64,000 nucleotides of DNA from Fabrea salina (GCA_022984795.1 JALIHJ010000070.1:1-64000); one strand, 5' to 3'. Shown: positions 29,773 through 39,879, counted from the first letter of the stretch. Numbers and translations: made by a program. The notes: generated from the sequence alone by a model not told the origin.

Positions 29773-30564
29773 ATGGGAAGTAACTGGTCGTGGCCTTGTG
29801 GCGAAAGAGAACGGAGGAGGTACAGAGTGACCACAAACAAACCCCGGGCCTTCAAACGGCCTGAAAACAACGAAGAAGCATTTCTAGATACTGCCCCTTT
29901 TCAAGTGAGTTTAACGAGGGGACCTAGACTAGACAGAACGCTCAGGATGGCTCTGGGCGACCACACACCTAGTTACGTGGTTGCCCACCCATCTTCTTTG
30001 GAAGAAGCTATTGTGATTCTGCAGCTACCCAGTGAAGTCTCCACCTTTGAGCCAGTTCCAGGGACTTACTTCGTGCTTAACTTTTCACTAAGCGGAGACT
30101 CCACAGATCAGTGGTGCGAGATGCTTGAAAACAACCTCCAAAACGCTAACGAAGTAGGACAGACCTTTATAGGAAGTGCAGCTGACTCTTCAGGTGGCTT
30201 CTACTTTTGTTTTTTTAAGCCAGACGACCAAGTGCCCTCTGAGTCAAGGATACTTGTGAAGCCACTTAACCAAGAAATGAGTGCTCGCAGTTTGCGTGAG
30301 TTCCTGAACGAGCAGTCTGAGTTCTTCTTTAGAGGCTGCATTGCATACCAGGGAGAACATTTGTTGGTTTTTGAAGAGTTCTTTACTTCCAAAAGCTTAA
30401 CTTACTATGTAGTTGAAATTCCTTCAGGGGACGTGGACGACTTGGGTTACAGAGAAAAACTAGCACGCAGAATAGAAAAGTGTGTTACTAAACAAAGTTT
30501 GGACTTTACAGCTTTGGTGTCCACCCGCAGGTCCTTATACTTGGTTCTAAGCATGCAAGAGTAG
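29773..30564 (+). CDS. Probable N-myristoylated protein (MGSNWS), unknown
   Basis: 263 residues. MGSNWSWPCGERERRR offers Gly2 myristoylation plus a basic membrane-binding patch. Acidic and hydrophobic segments alternate afterwards in an apparently globular alpha/beta fold. No family was recognised. TAG stop. It shares a 20-bp divergent start region with another predicted acylated protein. Confidence 0.75.
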   Translation: MGSNWSWPCGERERRRYRVTTNKPRAFKRPENNEEAFLDTAPFQVSLTRGPRLDRTLRMALGDHTPSYVVAHPSSLEEAIVILQLPSEVSTFEPVPGTYFVLNFSLSGDSTDQWCEMLENNLQNANEVGQTFIGSAADSSGGFYFCFFKPDDQVPSESRILVKPLNQEMSARSLREFLNEQSEFFFRGCIAYQGEHLLVFEEFFTSKSLTYYVVEIPSGDVDDLGYREKLARRIEKCVTKQSLDFTALVSTRRSLYLVLSMQE

Positions 30565-30576
30565 TGTAATTAAAAG

Positions 30577-31482
30577 ATGAACTTAGAAGAGTCAATTAAG
30601 AGTGTTTTTGAAAGATGCTACAACTTTGGACACAGCCAGTGTGCTTTGGTCCTGGGACCAAGAGGAGACTCCCTTAAAACTAAGATCCAAAACTGCAGTG
30701 AAGCTTACTCTCCAATTACTCTTCACTTGTCCGGGCTGCTGATATCTGAAGACTTGCCAGGACTCCAGTCACTAGCTTTGCAGTTAGCTGAGGCTAAGGG
30801 CTCCAACTACACCCAAGCACCACTTAATCCCACACTGTCTTTTATCAAGGAGTCGCTTTCGTCCTCGGACAGGGTGCTTGTTTGGATCAGGGACATTCAA
30901 GTCTTTGCTAAAAAACAACTCAAGCAAATACTGCTTTACAGCTTGTTTGAACTAGTTCACGAAGAACTGGCTCAGATTTGTGTGATAGGGATTACTCCTC
31001 GCTTGGACTTTGTAGAGCAGTTGGAAAAAAGGATCCGTTCTAGGTTTTCGTACCAAACTATTTTGAACTTCGAAGACATAGTGTTAGGTCGTGACGGGGA
31101 CTTAGGAAGGACTGGAGCTAAAGTGCCCATTAAAACTAGAATTGAGTACATTAAACTGCTGAAGCCCATTGAACTTGTAGTGCTGTGTTTTTACGCCAGA
31201 CTCCACAAAAGAGAACAGCCTTTAACTCTGAAAAGGGTCAAAAGGAACTACAAAGAATTCACAAGGGGAAGGTCTTTTGTGTTTAAGTACGACTACTTCA
31301 CTTTGCAAATAATCACAAACCACCTAGTTAAGTTGAAGGTCCTTAAGCCCCTGAACAACCCCAGCAAGGTCGAAGCACACACTGAGTACTCTTTGAACTT
31401 CGAAGACTCAGAGTTCGAAAGACTAGTGAGACTTGAAGAACTCGAAGTCCCCACTTCTGTCAAAGAATGGCTAATTTCTTAA
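30577..31482 (+). CDS. Origin recognition complex subunit 4 (ORC4)-like, degenerate Walker motifs
   Basis: 301 residues, short for ORC4 (about 430 in human). Order and motifs fit ORC4: LVLGPRGDSLKT (24-35) in place of the P loop GxxGxGKT, HLSGLL, IRDIQVFA (104-111) where Walker B would be ILDEFDLFA, then VIGITPRLDFVEQLEKRIR followed by SRFS, the hallmark ORC4 stretch. The missing Gly before Lys and the missing DE pair argue that this subunit does not hydrolyse ATP. The C-terminal winged-helix part is shortened. Confidence 0.8.
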   Translation: MNLEESIKSVFERCYNFGHSQCALVLGPRGDSLKTKIQNCSEAYSPITLHLSGLLISEDLPGLQSLALQLAEAKGSNYTQAPLNPTLSFIKESLSSSDRVLVWIRDIQVFAKKQLKQILLYSLFELVHEELAQICVIGITPRLDFVEQLEKRIRSRFSYQTILNFEDIVLGRDGDLGRTGAKVPIKTRIEYIKLLKPIELVVLCFYARLHKREQPLTLKRVKRNYKEFTRGRSFVFKYDYFTLQIITNHLVKLKVLKPLNNPSKVEAHTEYSLNFEDSEFERLVRLEELEVPTSVKEWLIS

Positions 31483-31494
31483 TGACTGTTAATA

Positions 31495-32703
31495 ATGGAA
31501 GAAGAGATTGCAAAGGAGTACTTTGAAAACATCGAAGTGGACCGAATTCCTCTTCCAGACGTGATTGAAGTAGAAGTAACTACAGCTGAAGGAGGCACTA
31601 AAATAGTGACAGTAGAAGTTTCGAAACCCGATAACCAAAAACCCTACATAGGCGGTTACCTAAACAAGAAGAACAACAGGGAGTACCACCACGCAGCTTC
31701 CAACACTGACCAGTACGCAAAGGAGTACAAAGACAAGTGCCACCGAGAGGTGCAGGTTTACCAGTACCGGACGAGGTCAACTATCATGAAAAGAGAGTGC
31801 GGTAGCCAAATGGACAAAACAGGAGTGGTGCTTCTTGACGAACGAACTGACAAAGAAGTCGAACCAGGAAAGTACTTCAGTTCTGAAATGTGGGAAGAAA
31901 TGCGAGACCGTTCAGCCCTCTACATCCAGTGCTGCACCCGCAGGTGGTTTGCGTACAAAAGACGCCGGGAACTCAAGAAGATGCGTGACGACGCCGACAA
32001 AAAGATGCTGGAAGACCAAGAAAGAACCCGCAAAGAAGAAGAAGCCAAACACAAAGCTGAAATCGAAAGGAGACTGCAGCCCCACACTGAAGAAGACTTT
32101 GAAATCCTTTACAAAGAACTTGAAGCCTGGCGACTCAAAGAAACAGAACGCATCAAAAGCAGCAAACTGCTCAACGAAGAGGAAAAGCACAAAGGTCTGG
32201 AACAACTACTCCACAAACAAACTAAACTGCTCCAAACCATCGACCGTCTTAAAATCACAGCTAACTACCAAAACAAAGACGAAAAAGTCGAAAAGTTACT
32301 TAAGTCAATGTCCAACCCGAAAAAGTGGCCTTTGAAAGACGGAAGGTTCACAGAGGTCCACACTCCTTTCACTGTGAGGGCCAAAGAACTCATGGACTTG
32401 TACAACGGACTTAAGATGCGCAAACTTTCTATTGACGAAAGACTAGACGTGCTTTTGCACACCAAGTGGACAGTCAAAGAGTTCGACTGCAACTTAACTA
32501 GAGAGATTGTAGACTTAATTGACCGCGAAGCAGACATGCTCAACAGAGGTAGGAACGAAAAGAGCTTAGAAGGGCTTAGAAAGAGACTCACTAACTTGTT
32601 TTTGCAGTTCTTGCAGACTCCCTACTTCAACCCGGAAGCTGCTCGGTTCCAAAAGGTCCCTAAAGACTTGGTAGAAGCCAACATGGAAATTGAAATGGCT
32701 TAA
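31495..32703 (+). CDS. IQUB-like axonemal protein
   Basis: 402 residues. PYIGGYLNKKNNREYHHAAS, STIMKRECGSQMDKTG and an IQ-type helix (ALYIQCCTRRWFAYKRRRELKKM) match the conserved core of IQUB (IQ and ubiquitin-like domain protein), a radial spoke RS1 component of cilia. The ubiquitin-like domain of animal IQUB is not seen; the protein starts near the end of that region. Calmodulin binding through IQ is expected. Begins 12 bp after ORC4, same strand. Confidence 0.85.
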   Translation: MEEEIAKEYFENIEVDRIPLPDVIEVEVTTAEGGTKIVTVEVSKPDNQKPYIGGYLNKKNNREYHHAASNTDQYAKEYKDKCHREVQVYQYRTRSTIMKRECGSQMDKTGVVLLDERTDKEVEPGKYFSSEMWEEMRDRSALYIQCCTRRWFAYKRRRELKKMRDDADKKMLEDQERTRKEEEAKHKAEIERRLQPHTEEDFEILYKELEAWRLKETERIKSSKLLNEEEKHKGLEQLLHKQTKLLQTIDRLKITANYQNKDEKVEKLLKSMSNPKKWPLKDGRFTEVHTPFTVRAKELMDLYNGLKMRKLSIDERLDVLLHTKWTVKEFDCNLTREIVDLIDREADMLNRGRNEKSLEGLRKRLTNLFLQFLQTPYFNPEAARFQKVPKDLVEANMEIEMA

Positions 32704-32734
32704 TTGCACTAATTTAAGTGTTACATTGGTAAGT

Positions 32735-33061
32735 TTAATATGGGTTGGAGTGCTTAGTTAAGTGGTCAGCCAGAACGTACTTGTTGTAGAAGTACTTTTT
32801 GCAAACTGGACAAAGCACTCTAGTTGACTTTTCGTGGACTTGTTTTGTGTGGAATTTAAGGGCATAGCGACTTCGGAAGAGTCTGCTGCAGGTAGGGCAC
32901 TCCACGTCTTTGTTGGAGTTGTGCATTCTGCCGATGTGTTTGTTGAGTCCTGCGTTGTTTTTAAATTCTTTTTGGCAAAAAGAACAGTAGTTGCCTTCAG
33001 AGTCTATTTTACTCTCAAAAGTTTTTTGGCAAGTGTACTTAGTGAAATCGAATAAATCCAT
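32735..33061 (-). CDS. C2H2 zinc-finger protein, three fingers (second locus)
   Basis: 108 residues with three C2H2 fingers: CSFCQKEFKNNAGLNKHIGRMH, CPTCSRLFRSRYALKFHTKQVH and CPVCKKYFYNKYVLADHLTKH (starting at about 27, 55 and 84). The linkers lack the TGEKP sequence of the 15735-16100 protein, so the two are not recent copies. Likely nucleic-acid binding. Confidence 0.85.
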   Translation of the reverse strand: MDLFDFTKYTCQKTFESKIDSEGNYCSFCQKEFKNNAGLNKHIGRMHNSNKDVECPTCSRLFRSRYALKFHTKQVHEKSTRVLCPVCKKYFYNKYVLADHLTKHSNPY

Positions 33062-33391
33062 ATTATGACGATCAAATTAAAATGTGTGTTAATATTATTT
33101 TAAGCGTTCAAGTTTAAATAAAAGGGCAAGCACTGTTTGAACCTTAGTGGATAAGCATGACTTCGTAGTTGAATAGAGTCTGTTGTGAGATGTTTTCTAG
33201 TAGCCTTTAGCAGAAGCTACGCTCAGCAAACTGGATAACTTAGATTCTTCATAGGCACTTAAGTAACTCAGTTGTTTTCCTAACCTATCTTGTTTAGACA
33301 GCTTAAAAGTAACGAAAGTGAAGACTGCTAAAAGTTAAGGTGACTCTGTGAATAGCCTACTACAACTGTTCTAGAATGGACGGTAATAAAA
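33062..33391. other. 330-bp intergenic stretch, nothing recognised
   Basis: This is the longest gap inside the gene-dense part before 46.7 kb. It lies between two start codons (C2H2 gene leftward, SCOT gene rightward). No frame, tRNA or snRNA pattern was recognised. GGTTCAAAC on the minus strand near 33150 does not fold into a tRNA T arm. It may hold a shared promoter or an unrecognised ncRNA. Confidence 0.5.
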
Positions 33392-34861
33392 ATGCTTTTA
33401 AGGCTTTCCTTACGTAGATTTTCGGCCAAGATATTCCAATCACCACACGAAGCCGTTAAAGACATTCCCAGTAACTGCACTCTAGCAGTTGGAGGGTTCG
33501 GGAACTCAGGGGTTCCCGAGAACCTCATCGAACAAGTCTCCAAACTCCCCATTAAAGGCCTCAAAGTAGTGTCCAATAACTGTGCGGTCAACGGTTACGG
33601 ACTAGACCTTCTGTTGCAAAATCGTCAAATTAAGCGAGTTGTTGCTTCTTACGTGGGCGAAAACGAGCTGTTTGAAAAGCAGTACTTAACAGGAGAACTA
33701 GAACTAGAAATCACTCCACAAGGAACTTTGGCTGAAAAAATGAGGGCAGGAGGTGCAGGAATCCCTGCCTTCTTCACAGCTACTGGCTACGGAACCGTTA
33801 TTTCTGAGGGAGACTTCCCCATTAAGTACAAGGACGGAGGAAAGGCTGTGGACATTTACTCAGAAAAAAAGGAAACTAGGGAAATTGACGGCAGGCACTA
33901 CGTACTGGAAAAGTCTATAGTGGCTGACTACGCCATTGTAAAGGCTTGGAAAGGAGACAAGTTAGGCAACTTAGTTTACAGGGGCTCGGCTATGAACTTC
34001 AACCCCCCAGCAGCTATGTGTGGCAAAGTTACCATTGCTGAGGTGGAGGAGTTAGTAGAACCAGGCGAACTCAACCCATCTGAAATCCACACTCCTGCAG
34101 CTTACGTGCAAAGAATTTACAAGGCTGAAAAGTCAGCTAAGCCCATTGAAAAGCTTACTTTGAACACAGGTGAAGGCATCACTATTCCTGGCAAAGGAGA
34201 AACCAAACAACTCAGAGAAAGAATCATCCGCAGAGCTGCCTGTGAACTCCGAAACGGAATGTTTGTGAACTTAGGAATTGGAATTCCTACTTTAGTTCCT
34301 AGCTTCTTGCCACAAGGCACTGAGGTTTACCTTCAGTCAGAAAACGGCATTTTGGGCATGGGACCTTACCCTAAACCTGGAGAAGAAGACCCTGACCTCA
34401 TAAACGCTGGAAAAGAAACTGTGACTTTGATCAAAGGAGCTTCTCTGTTCGACAGTTCAGCAAGTTTTGGAATGATTAGAGGTGGGCACATAGCCATTAG
34501 TATTTTGGGAGGACTCCAAGTTTCCAGGAAGGGAGACTTAGCTAACTGGATCATTCCAGGAAAGATGGTGAAGGGTATGGGTGGAGCAATGGACTTGGTG
34601 GCATCTCCCTCTAGGTGTGTAGTTACTATGGAGCACACTGCCAAAGGAGCTCACAAGTTGCTGGACGAGTGCAACCTTCCTTTGACTGGGAAAGGCGTGG
34701 TTGACTTGCTGATTACTGAACTGGGCGTGTTTGACTTCCACAGAGAAGGAGGAATTACACTTACTGAAATTGCAGAAGGAGTTGACTTAGACCATATCAA
34801 GAACTCCACTGGGTGCGACTTCCAGGTTGCCTCTGACTTAACTAAGATGAAGCAAATTTAA
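33392..34861 (+). CDS. Succinyl-CoA:3-ketoacid CoA transferase (SCOT)
   Basis: 489 residues with fused A and B subunit halves, as in eukaryotic OXCT1. The N terminus MLLRLSLRRFSAK is a mitochondrial presequence. Part A has GGFGNSGVPENLI; part B has the active-site Glu (residue 317) in SENGILGMGPYP, which forms the glutamyl-CoA thioester. It transfers CoA from succinyl-CoA to acetoacetate in ketone-body use. TAA stop, 14 bp from the convergent calponin-homology gene. Confidence 0.95.
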   Translation: MLLRLSLRRFSAKIFQSPHEAVKDIPSNCTLAVGGFGNSGVPENLIEQVSKLPIKGLKVVSNNCAVNGYGLDLLLQNRQIKRVVASYVGENELFEKQYLTGELELEITPQGTLAEKMRAGGAGIPAFFTATGYGTVISEGDFPIKYKDGGKAVDIYSEKKETREIDGRHYVLEKSIVADYAIVKAWKGDKLGNLVYRGSAMNFNPPAAMCGKVTIAEVEELVEPGELNPSEIHTPAAYVQRIYKAEKSAKPIEKLTLNTGEGITIPGKGETKQLRERIIRRAACELRNGMFVNLGIGIPTLVPSFLPQGTEVYLQSENGILGMGPYPKPGEEDPDLINAGKETVTLIKGASLFDSSASFGMIRGGHIAISILGGLQVSRKGDLANWIIPGKMVKGMGGAMDLVASPSRCVVTMEHTAKGAHKLLDECNLPLTGKGVVDLLITELGVFDFHREGGITLTEIAEGVDLDHIKNSTGCDFQVASDLTKMKQI

Positions 34862-34875
34862 GTTGGCGTTATATG

Positions 34876-36264
34876 TTAATTAAACAGTAAGTAATTAAGA
34901 GCACTGTAGTAGTTAATAGCTTCCTTTTCGTCGTAACACTGAATTTTAAACAAGTTGTCTTCAGTTTCCAACTCCAAGACTCTATCAAAAAGTTGGACTT
35001 GGTTAATGCAGTTTAGTTTGAGCTGGCCAACGGTTTCCAAACTCTGAAGAGTCTTCCATTCAAAACTGTACTCTTCTTGGTCGAGTGAGAACTGGTCTAT
35101 ATTCAAGTTAAATAAGTAAGGCACAGTTCCGTGCGGGCTCAGCAACTTAAGTATTCGAGGAGCAAGTAGCACGCACAAGCTGTCTTGTTTGGTTTGGGGA
35201 ACTTCGTTTTCAAAGCTGACTCTCATGTTTTTGAGACTCATAGCGTTTTCTAGAGTGTTGGGTTTAGAAGCGTTCCGGAGTTCTTCGATATACATGTAAC
35301 GTCTTTCCATGTGTGCGTTCATCGTTTCTAGACAAGTAGAAGAAGCTGTGCTGGTGTCTAAGGCAGGACGTGGTGAGTACTCTGAGGAAAACTTAGTTGA
35401 GTCGTCTCCAGACTTAGGAGTCAGATGGGAAAAGTAGCCAGGCGGAGGCAGTTTGTCTTTAGAAGCTATTCTGCTTATGCTGCTGTGCGAGTAACTCAAG
35501 TCTGACTCTAACGAAAACACAGAAGAAGCGTACTTGCACTTGCCTTTTAAAACGTCGTCTTTAAAAACTACTGCAGCAGGGTCTATTTTGCGGGGAGTTC
35601 TGTCACTCAGAGCTCTGTAAACGTAATAAAACTGCAGTTTACTAAAGTCTGTTTCAGCCTGTTGGAGGAACTCATTTATTGCCACACAAACCGGAATACC
35701 TACTTGCTTAATCAAACCGAAAACCAGTTCCAAGTTGTGTGTGCTTTCTTCTGAGTTTTGTGGAGAAGAGTAAATCTCCTGCAGGTCAAGCTTGAAGAAG
35801 CAATTCAGCACACAGGCCAAAGAAACAGAGTCCATGGCTGGAGTCAACTCGTAGTGCAACAACACTTCACTGTACCACTTCCACATAGGTGCTTCTTTCA
35901 AAGACTTTAAAACATACTCTCTAAAAACCAAGTCAAGTAGTTGCCATACACGGTTTCCAGAGTAAACTTGTTCAGCAGAGGGCATAGCAGTGGCCCGGAC
36001 GCCCTTTTTCCAAATAGCCCGAAGACCCTCTTCGATGTTGTGGAGGCAGGCCCTGCGAGCTACAGGCTTTGAGTTGAGTCCCCTGAAGTTGAGTTTGGAG
36101 TCCAAGGCACTTAACAATGATGTCAGTAACGTTCCGTTCTTGAATGCACCAGGGACTTCTGGTTCTTTGAGTTTGGAGTGGATTCCCATTGAGTTTACCC
36201 ACCGAGTCAACTGGGTCTGTTTGGTCTTAGCTGCATATTACTTACATATCGCTTTGGCACTCAT
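34876..36264 (-). CDS. Calponin-homology domain protein, two exons
   Basis: 457 residues with a 6-codon first exon (36246-36264), a 15-nt intron and the rest at 34876-36230. Splicing gives MSAKAISKTKQTQLTRWVNS, so the CH domain (TRWVNSMG, NGTLLTSLLSAL, and VWQLLDLVFREYV) begins properly; unspliced, a TAA follows after 7 codons. The middle is Ser-rich, and the end (YEFEWKTLQS-like to DEKEAINYYSAL) may be a PH-like fold. CH domains bind actin or microtubules, so a cytoskeletal or ciliary role is likely. Divergent from the IQ coiled-coil gene, 19 bp. Confidence 0.8.
36231..36245 (-). other. 15-nt intron of the calponin-homology gene
   Basis: On the minus strand, GTAAGTAATATGCAG: canonical GT-AG ends, but CAG rather than TAG at the 3' end. 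It holds an in-frame TAA if retained. Removal links an ATG in AATAAAATG context to the CH frame. Confidence 0.82.
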
Positions 36265-36283
36265 TTTATTTCAAAAGGTTTAA

Positions 36284-39200
36284 ATGTTAAGTGAAGTGGC
36301 AAGCACTGAACAAAGAATAGGCTATCCTTTTCCAGGGAGGTTTCAGTTTAAAACTCCAGAAAACGAAACCCCAGCAAATGTCCAAGCACCCCGTCCGCCT
36401 TCAGCTCCGGTTTTGGGAAGGAAGATCACCACTGAAGCCAAACTCACTTCAAACGCAGAGAATCCCGGGCGCTTTCCTTTGGCTGTTTCTTTAGCAAAGG
36501 CTAAACCTGCCAAAGCAGAGGTCCAGAACCCTCCTAAGCCCAGAATCCACAAGAACCCCGACAAGTCCAAAACTCCTGACCCAGTGAAAGCTTCTAAGAA
36601 ACCAGAAGTTCCCCAAAGAACAGTAACCAGGACTTCCAACCCCACTCCAGTCCAAACCAAACCAACAACTCCGGAACTCCAAACTAAGAACCCCAAAAGC
36701 ATCGACCAAATTGTACAGAAAAGCCTCAAAAAACAAAAACTCAAAAAAGACCAAGAACAAAAAACCAAGGTCCAAGCTTCAGCAGTCAAAGAAAAGAAAA
36801 AAGAACTCCTTGAAGAATACAACAAAGCAACTCGGCTCGAAAACCAAAAGTGCAAACAAGAAAAGTTCCAGCCCAAAGCTCCTTGGGGAGTGGACCAACG
36901 CAGACTAGGCGACATGGATCCCCAACTCAAACAAGAAAACGAAAAACTCAGACAAAAACGCAGGAAAGAAAGACTCCGTGCCAAAAGTGTAGGAAAAGCC
37001 CGTATTGGATTAGATGTGATACGCATTAAAGTTCCTCACTGCCGCAACAAAAGCAACTTAGAAAACGAAGACCAAGACAACGACCCCCAAACCAAAGTCC
37101 CTCTGCGCAACAAACAAGAAATCCACGAGTTCATGAAACAACAGAAAAAAAACCGCAAAAAACAACAAAACATCCAAAGCATCAAACTCAAAGAAGAAGA
37201 AAACCGCCGACTTGCCCAACTCAAACACCTTGAAATGCAAGCACGTCTCAAAGTCTCCAAAAAGAAAAAGAAAAAGTCCAAAAAGAAACTTAAGTCCCGC
37301 AAAAAACCTACTAAAAAAACACCTTGGACTCTAGAAACCCACGAAAGCTTTCCAGAAGACAACGAAGTCAAAAAGATAATGAACGCAAACCTCTTAGAAA
37401 CTCCTGAACACTACGACAGAGAAGGCCGTGAGTGTGCTGTCTTCGGCCACTTTGAACTAGAAACAGATGGCAAGAACGCAACACAACTCTGCAGTGACAT
37501 TATGGGTGGAAGAACCAAAGAAGAAGACTCCCAAGTACTTGGCAACCAAACAATGCCTAGTCTGGACATAGAACCCTCTTCCGAACTGGAACTCCGCAAA
37601 AAGAACCTGCGTTTACGAATTAAAGACCTGAAGAACCGAATTGACTCTGCAAAGAGCTACTCAAGCGAAGAAGAAAGAGCTGCTGTAAAAATCCAGGCCT
37701 GGTGGAGGGGCGAGTACACCCGAGAAGCCATAAGGCAGTTGTTCAACCGCTCAGAAGACTGGCTGGAGTCCTCTGAAGAAATTAACTACGGAGAGGAAAA
37801 GTGGGACGAAGTGTTTGAAAAGATTCCTTCCAACGAACTCGAAAAAAGGCTCCAGGCAGAACAACGCAACCTCGAAAAAGCCATCCAAAAGCAACAAGAA
37901 ATCGAAGAAACCCTCAAACAACAAATGCAGTGGCGAATAGCTCAGAAAGAAAAACTAGAAGAACTCAGAGAAAAAGACCTCCAAGAAATGAAGACTGTAG
38001 CCAGAAGAATGGGTTCCGAACACGAATTAATGCACGTATTCCAAGAAATAGTAGACAGACGCTATGAGCACCTAAACCGCCTGTTTGAAGAAAACATCGA
38101 AGCAGTGAAGTCAGTTTTGGAAGAAAGCAGTTTGATGCACACTTACGAGAAAAAAGAAGCTTTAGCTTCGCAGTTAATTGAAGAACAAGACAAAATCCAA
38201 AGCTGTCTCATGAACAGCCAAGAAATGGAAAAACTCCTGAACGAAATGATAGGCTCCGAGGAAAGCAAACACATCGAAAACCAAGTAAGGCAACGCTGGG
38301 ACGACCTTCAGGAAGAACCTGAGAAACTCAAAAACGAAATCGGCGACTTTTCTCCTTGTGAAAAAAAACCCCAAGGCGACATTTCTAGTAGCTTTTTAGA
38401 ACAAGTCAAAGAACTTAACTTTCCTGAGCCCCACGAAGAGTCTTCTGAAATGAACTCGAGTGAGTGCAGGTTCCCTAAAACTAGTGGAGCCTGCAGAGCT
38501 TTGACAGTTAGTGAGGAACCCGAAGTACCTGAAATCTCAGACTACGAAGAAGAACTGCTCAAGAACTTAGAAGAGTCAGCTGGCTGGGAACCTAAGTGGG
38601 AGCCCAAGCAAGTTTCAGAGACACCTAGTTTGGAAGGGATCTCAGTCATCAATCACTTCAGCGAAGACAAAAACCTTCTGGAGCAAATATCGCTTTTTGA
38701 CGAGCAGTTAGAAGTTAAGCAGAACTTTGAGACCTTTGAAGAGTCTAAAGACTCTGAGAAAAAAGACTACGCCAACACTTCTACCCAAGTCACAGACGAA
38801 AGCACCAAAAGAACTCGCGAAGAAATTGCAGAGAGACACATTGTAGAGCACATCACAGAACAACCTAGCTTAGAAGATATTTCTAGTATTAAGAACAGCA
38901 ACGAAGAAATGGAAAGCATCAGCCGTTCCGAAATAGTTGAAGAAGCCGGAGGCACTCCTTACAAAGAAGACAGTTTCGCTCCCCAGATTTCTCTTTTCCA
39001 GGAGTCGGTTTCTTCCTTTTCGAACTCAATCATTAAAAAAGAACTGAGGTCGCCTTACTTAAAAGAGTCTTCAGACTTTGTGGAAGAAGTTTCCCAGCAA
39101 GTAGTATCTAAACTCCAAGAAGAAACACTTCTGAGCACCTTAGACGAAGCTGCTTCCAACTTACTGTCTGACTCTGGCTTCCTCCACAAGTTAACTGAAG

Positions 39201-39877
39201 AGGTCCTGTTTAGCTTTTTGAGAAAAGAAATCTCCAACTTGGAGTTTTGCCAAAAAGACATACAAAAGATCCAAACTGACCCCCAAACTGTGGAAAGGTT
39301 TGTGTCACAGGCACTTTGTAAGTGGTCAGACAAAATAGAACTAAACACACCTCTTAAAAAAGACCCCATGGAAGTCCTGGGAACCATGCAAGAGAACGAA
39401 ATCGGAACTCCTCTACAAAGGGACCCCAACCCTGTTCCTATTCTACCCAAAGAAGCTTATGAACTACCCTCAAACCACATTGAAGCTATTCACTCCAAGA
39501 TGCTGCTGGACTCAATAGAAGAAGCTTTAAGCGAACACAGAATCTACGGCACAGAAGGAGAACCCCTGCCTTGGAGTTCATCTACTCGAGCTGCAAGGTC
39601 CCAACTGCCTCAGGCAGAAGTTTTGTCTGATGTTAAAGAACAAGTAGTTGAGTGGTGCTCTATGCAAGCAGGACTAATTGCTAACGGAGAGTTAGACGAA
39701 GAAGCACTTCAACAAGTCCGAGAAGAAAAACTCGCCACTATGCTTGCAACTGAAGTCCTAGGAGGAGAAGCCGAGTGGATCAACTACGAACTTGAAGAGA
39801 ACCAAGTGAAACTTGACCTTGCAGATATGGTTTTAGAAAGCCTTGTTGGAGAGGTCATTGGTATTTTAAATATGTAA
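36284..39877 (+). CDS. Large IQ and coiled-coil protein, probable centrosome or basal-body component
   Basis: 1197 residues. A Pro- and Lys-rich N half (1-370) is followed by an IQ motif (AAVKIQAWWRGEYTREAIRQ, about 466-485), long coiled coils (about 520-700), an acidic middle, and a compact C terminus with LLSTLDEAASNLLSDSG and LDLADMVLESLVGEVIGIL. That end resembles DUF4378 and the CEP350-type C terminus. CEP350 homology is tentative. Starts divergently from a calponin-homology gene and ends 2 bp before the RBR ligase gene. Confidence 0.75.
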   Translation: MLSEVASTEQRIGYPFPGRFQFKTPENETPANVQAPRPPSAPVLGRKITTEAKLTSNAENPGRFPLAVSLAKAKPAKAEVQNPPKPRIHKNPDKSKTPDPVKASKKPEVPQRTVTRTSNPTPVQTKPTTPELQTKNPKSIDQIVQKSLKKQKLKKDQEQKTKVQASAVKEKKKELLEEYNKATRLENQKCKQEKFQPKAPWGVDQRRLGDMDPQLKQENEKLRQKRRKERLRAKSVGKARIGLDVIRIKVPHCRNKSNLENEDQDNDPQTKVPLRNKQEIHEFMKQQKKNRKKQQNIQSIKLKEEENRRLAQLKHLEMQARLKVSKKKKKKSKKKLKSRKKPTKKTPWTLETHESFPEDNEVKKIMNANLLETPEHYDREGRECAVFGHFELETDGKNATQLCSDIMGGRTKEEDSQVLGNQTMPSLDIEPSSELELRKKNLRLRIKDLKNRIDSAKSYSSEEERAAVKIQAWWRGEYTREAIRQLFNRSEDWLESSEEINYGEEKWDEVFEKIPSNELEKRLQAEQRNLEKAIQKQQEIEETLKQQMQWRIAQKEKLEELREKDLQEMKTVARRMGSEHELMHVFQEIVDRRYEHLNRLFEENIEAVKSVLEESSLMHTYEKKEALASQLIEEQDKIQSCLMNSQEMEKLLNEMIGSEESKHIENQVRQRWDDLQEEPEKLKNEIGDFSPCEKKPQGDISSSFLEQVKELNFPEPHEESSEMNSSECRFPKTSGACRALTVSEEPEVPEISDYEEELLKNLEESAGWEPKWEPKQVSETPSLEGISVINHFSEDKNLLEQISLFDEQLEVKQNFETFEESKDSEKKDYANTSTQVTDESTKRTREEIAERHIVEHITEQPSLEDISSIKNSNEEMESISRSEIVEEAGGTPYKEDSFAPQISLFQESVSSFSNSIIKKELRSPYLKESSDFVEEVSQQVVSKLQEETLLSTLDEAASNLLSDSGFLHKLTEEVLFSFLRKEISNLEFCQKDIQKIQTDPQTVERFVSQALCKWSDKIELNTPLKKDPMEVLGTMQENEIGTPLQRDPNPVPILPKEAYELPSNHIEAIHSKMLLDSIEEALSEHRIYGTEGEPLPWSSSTRAARSQLPQAEVLSDVKEQVVEWCSMQAGLIANGELDEEALQQVREEKLATMLATEVLGGEAEWINYELEENQVKLDLADMVLESLVGEVIGILNM

Positions 39878-39879
39878 TA

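Noticed and set aside
33100-33391. tRNA or snRNA gene in the 330-bp gap
   Set aside because: GGTTCAAAC occurs but flanking bases do not pair as a T arm, and no U1-U6 signature was found.
36343-37371. Long minus-strand frames (227 and 111 codons) under the IQ coiled-coil gene
   Set aside because: Antisense of Lys- and Pro-rich coding sequence, giving Phe/Leu/Ser-rich nonsense; no start context.
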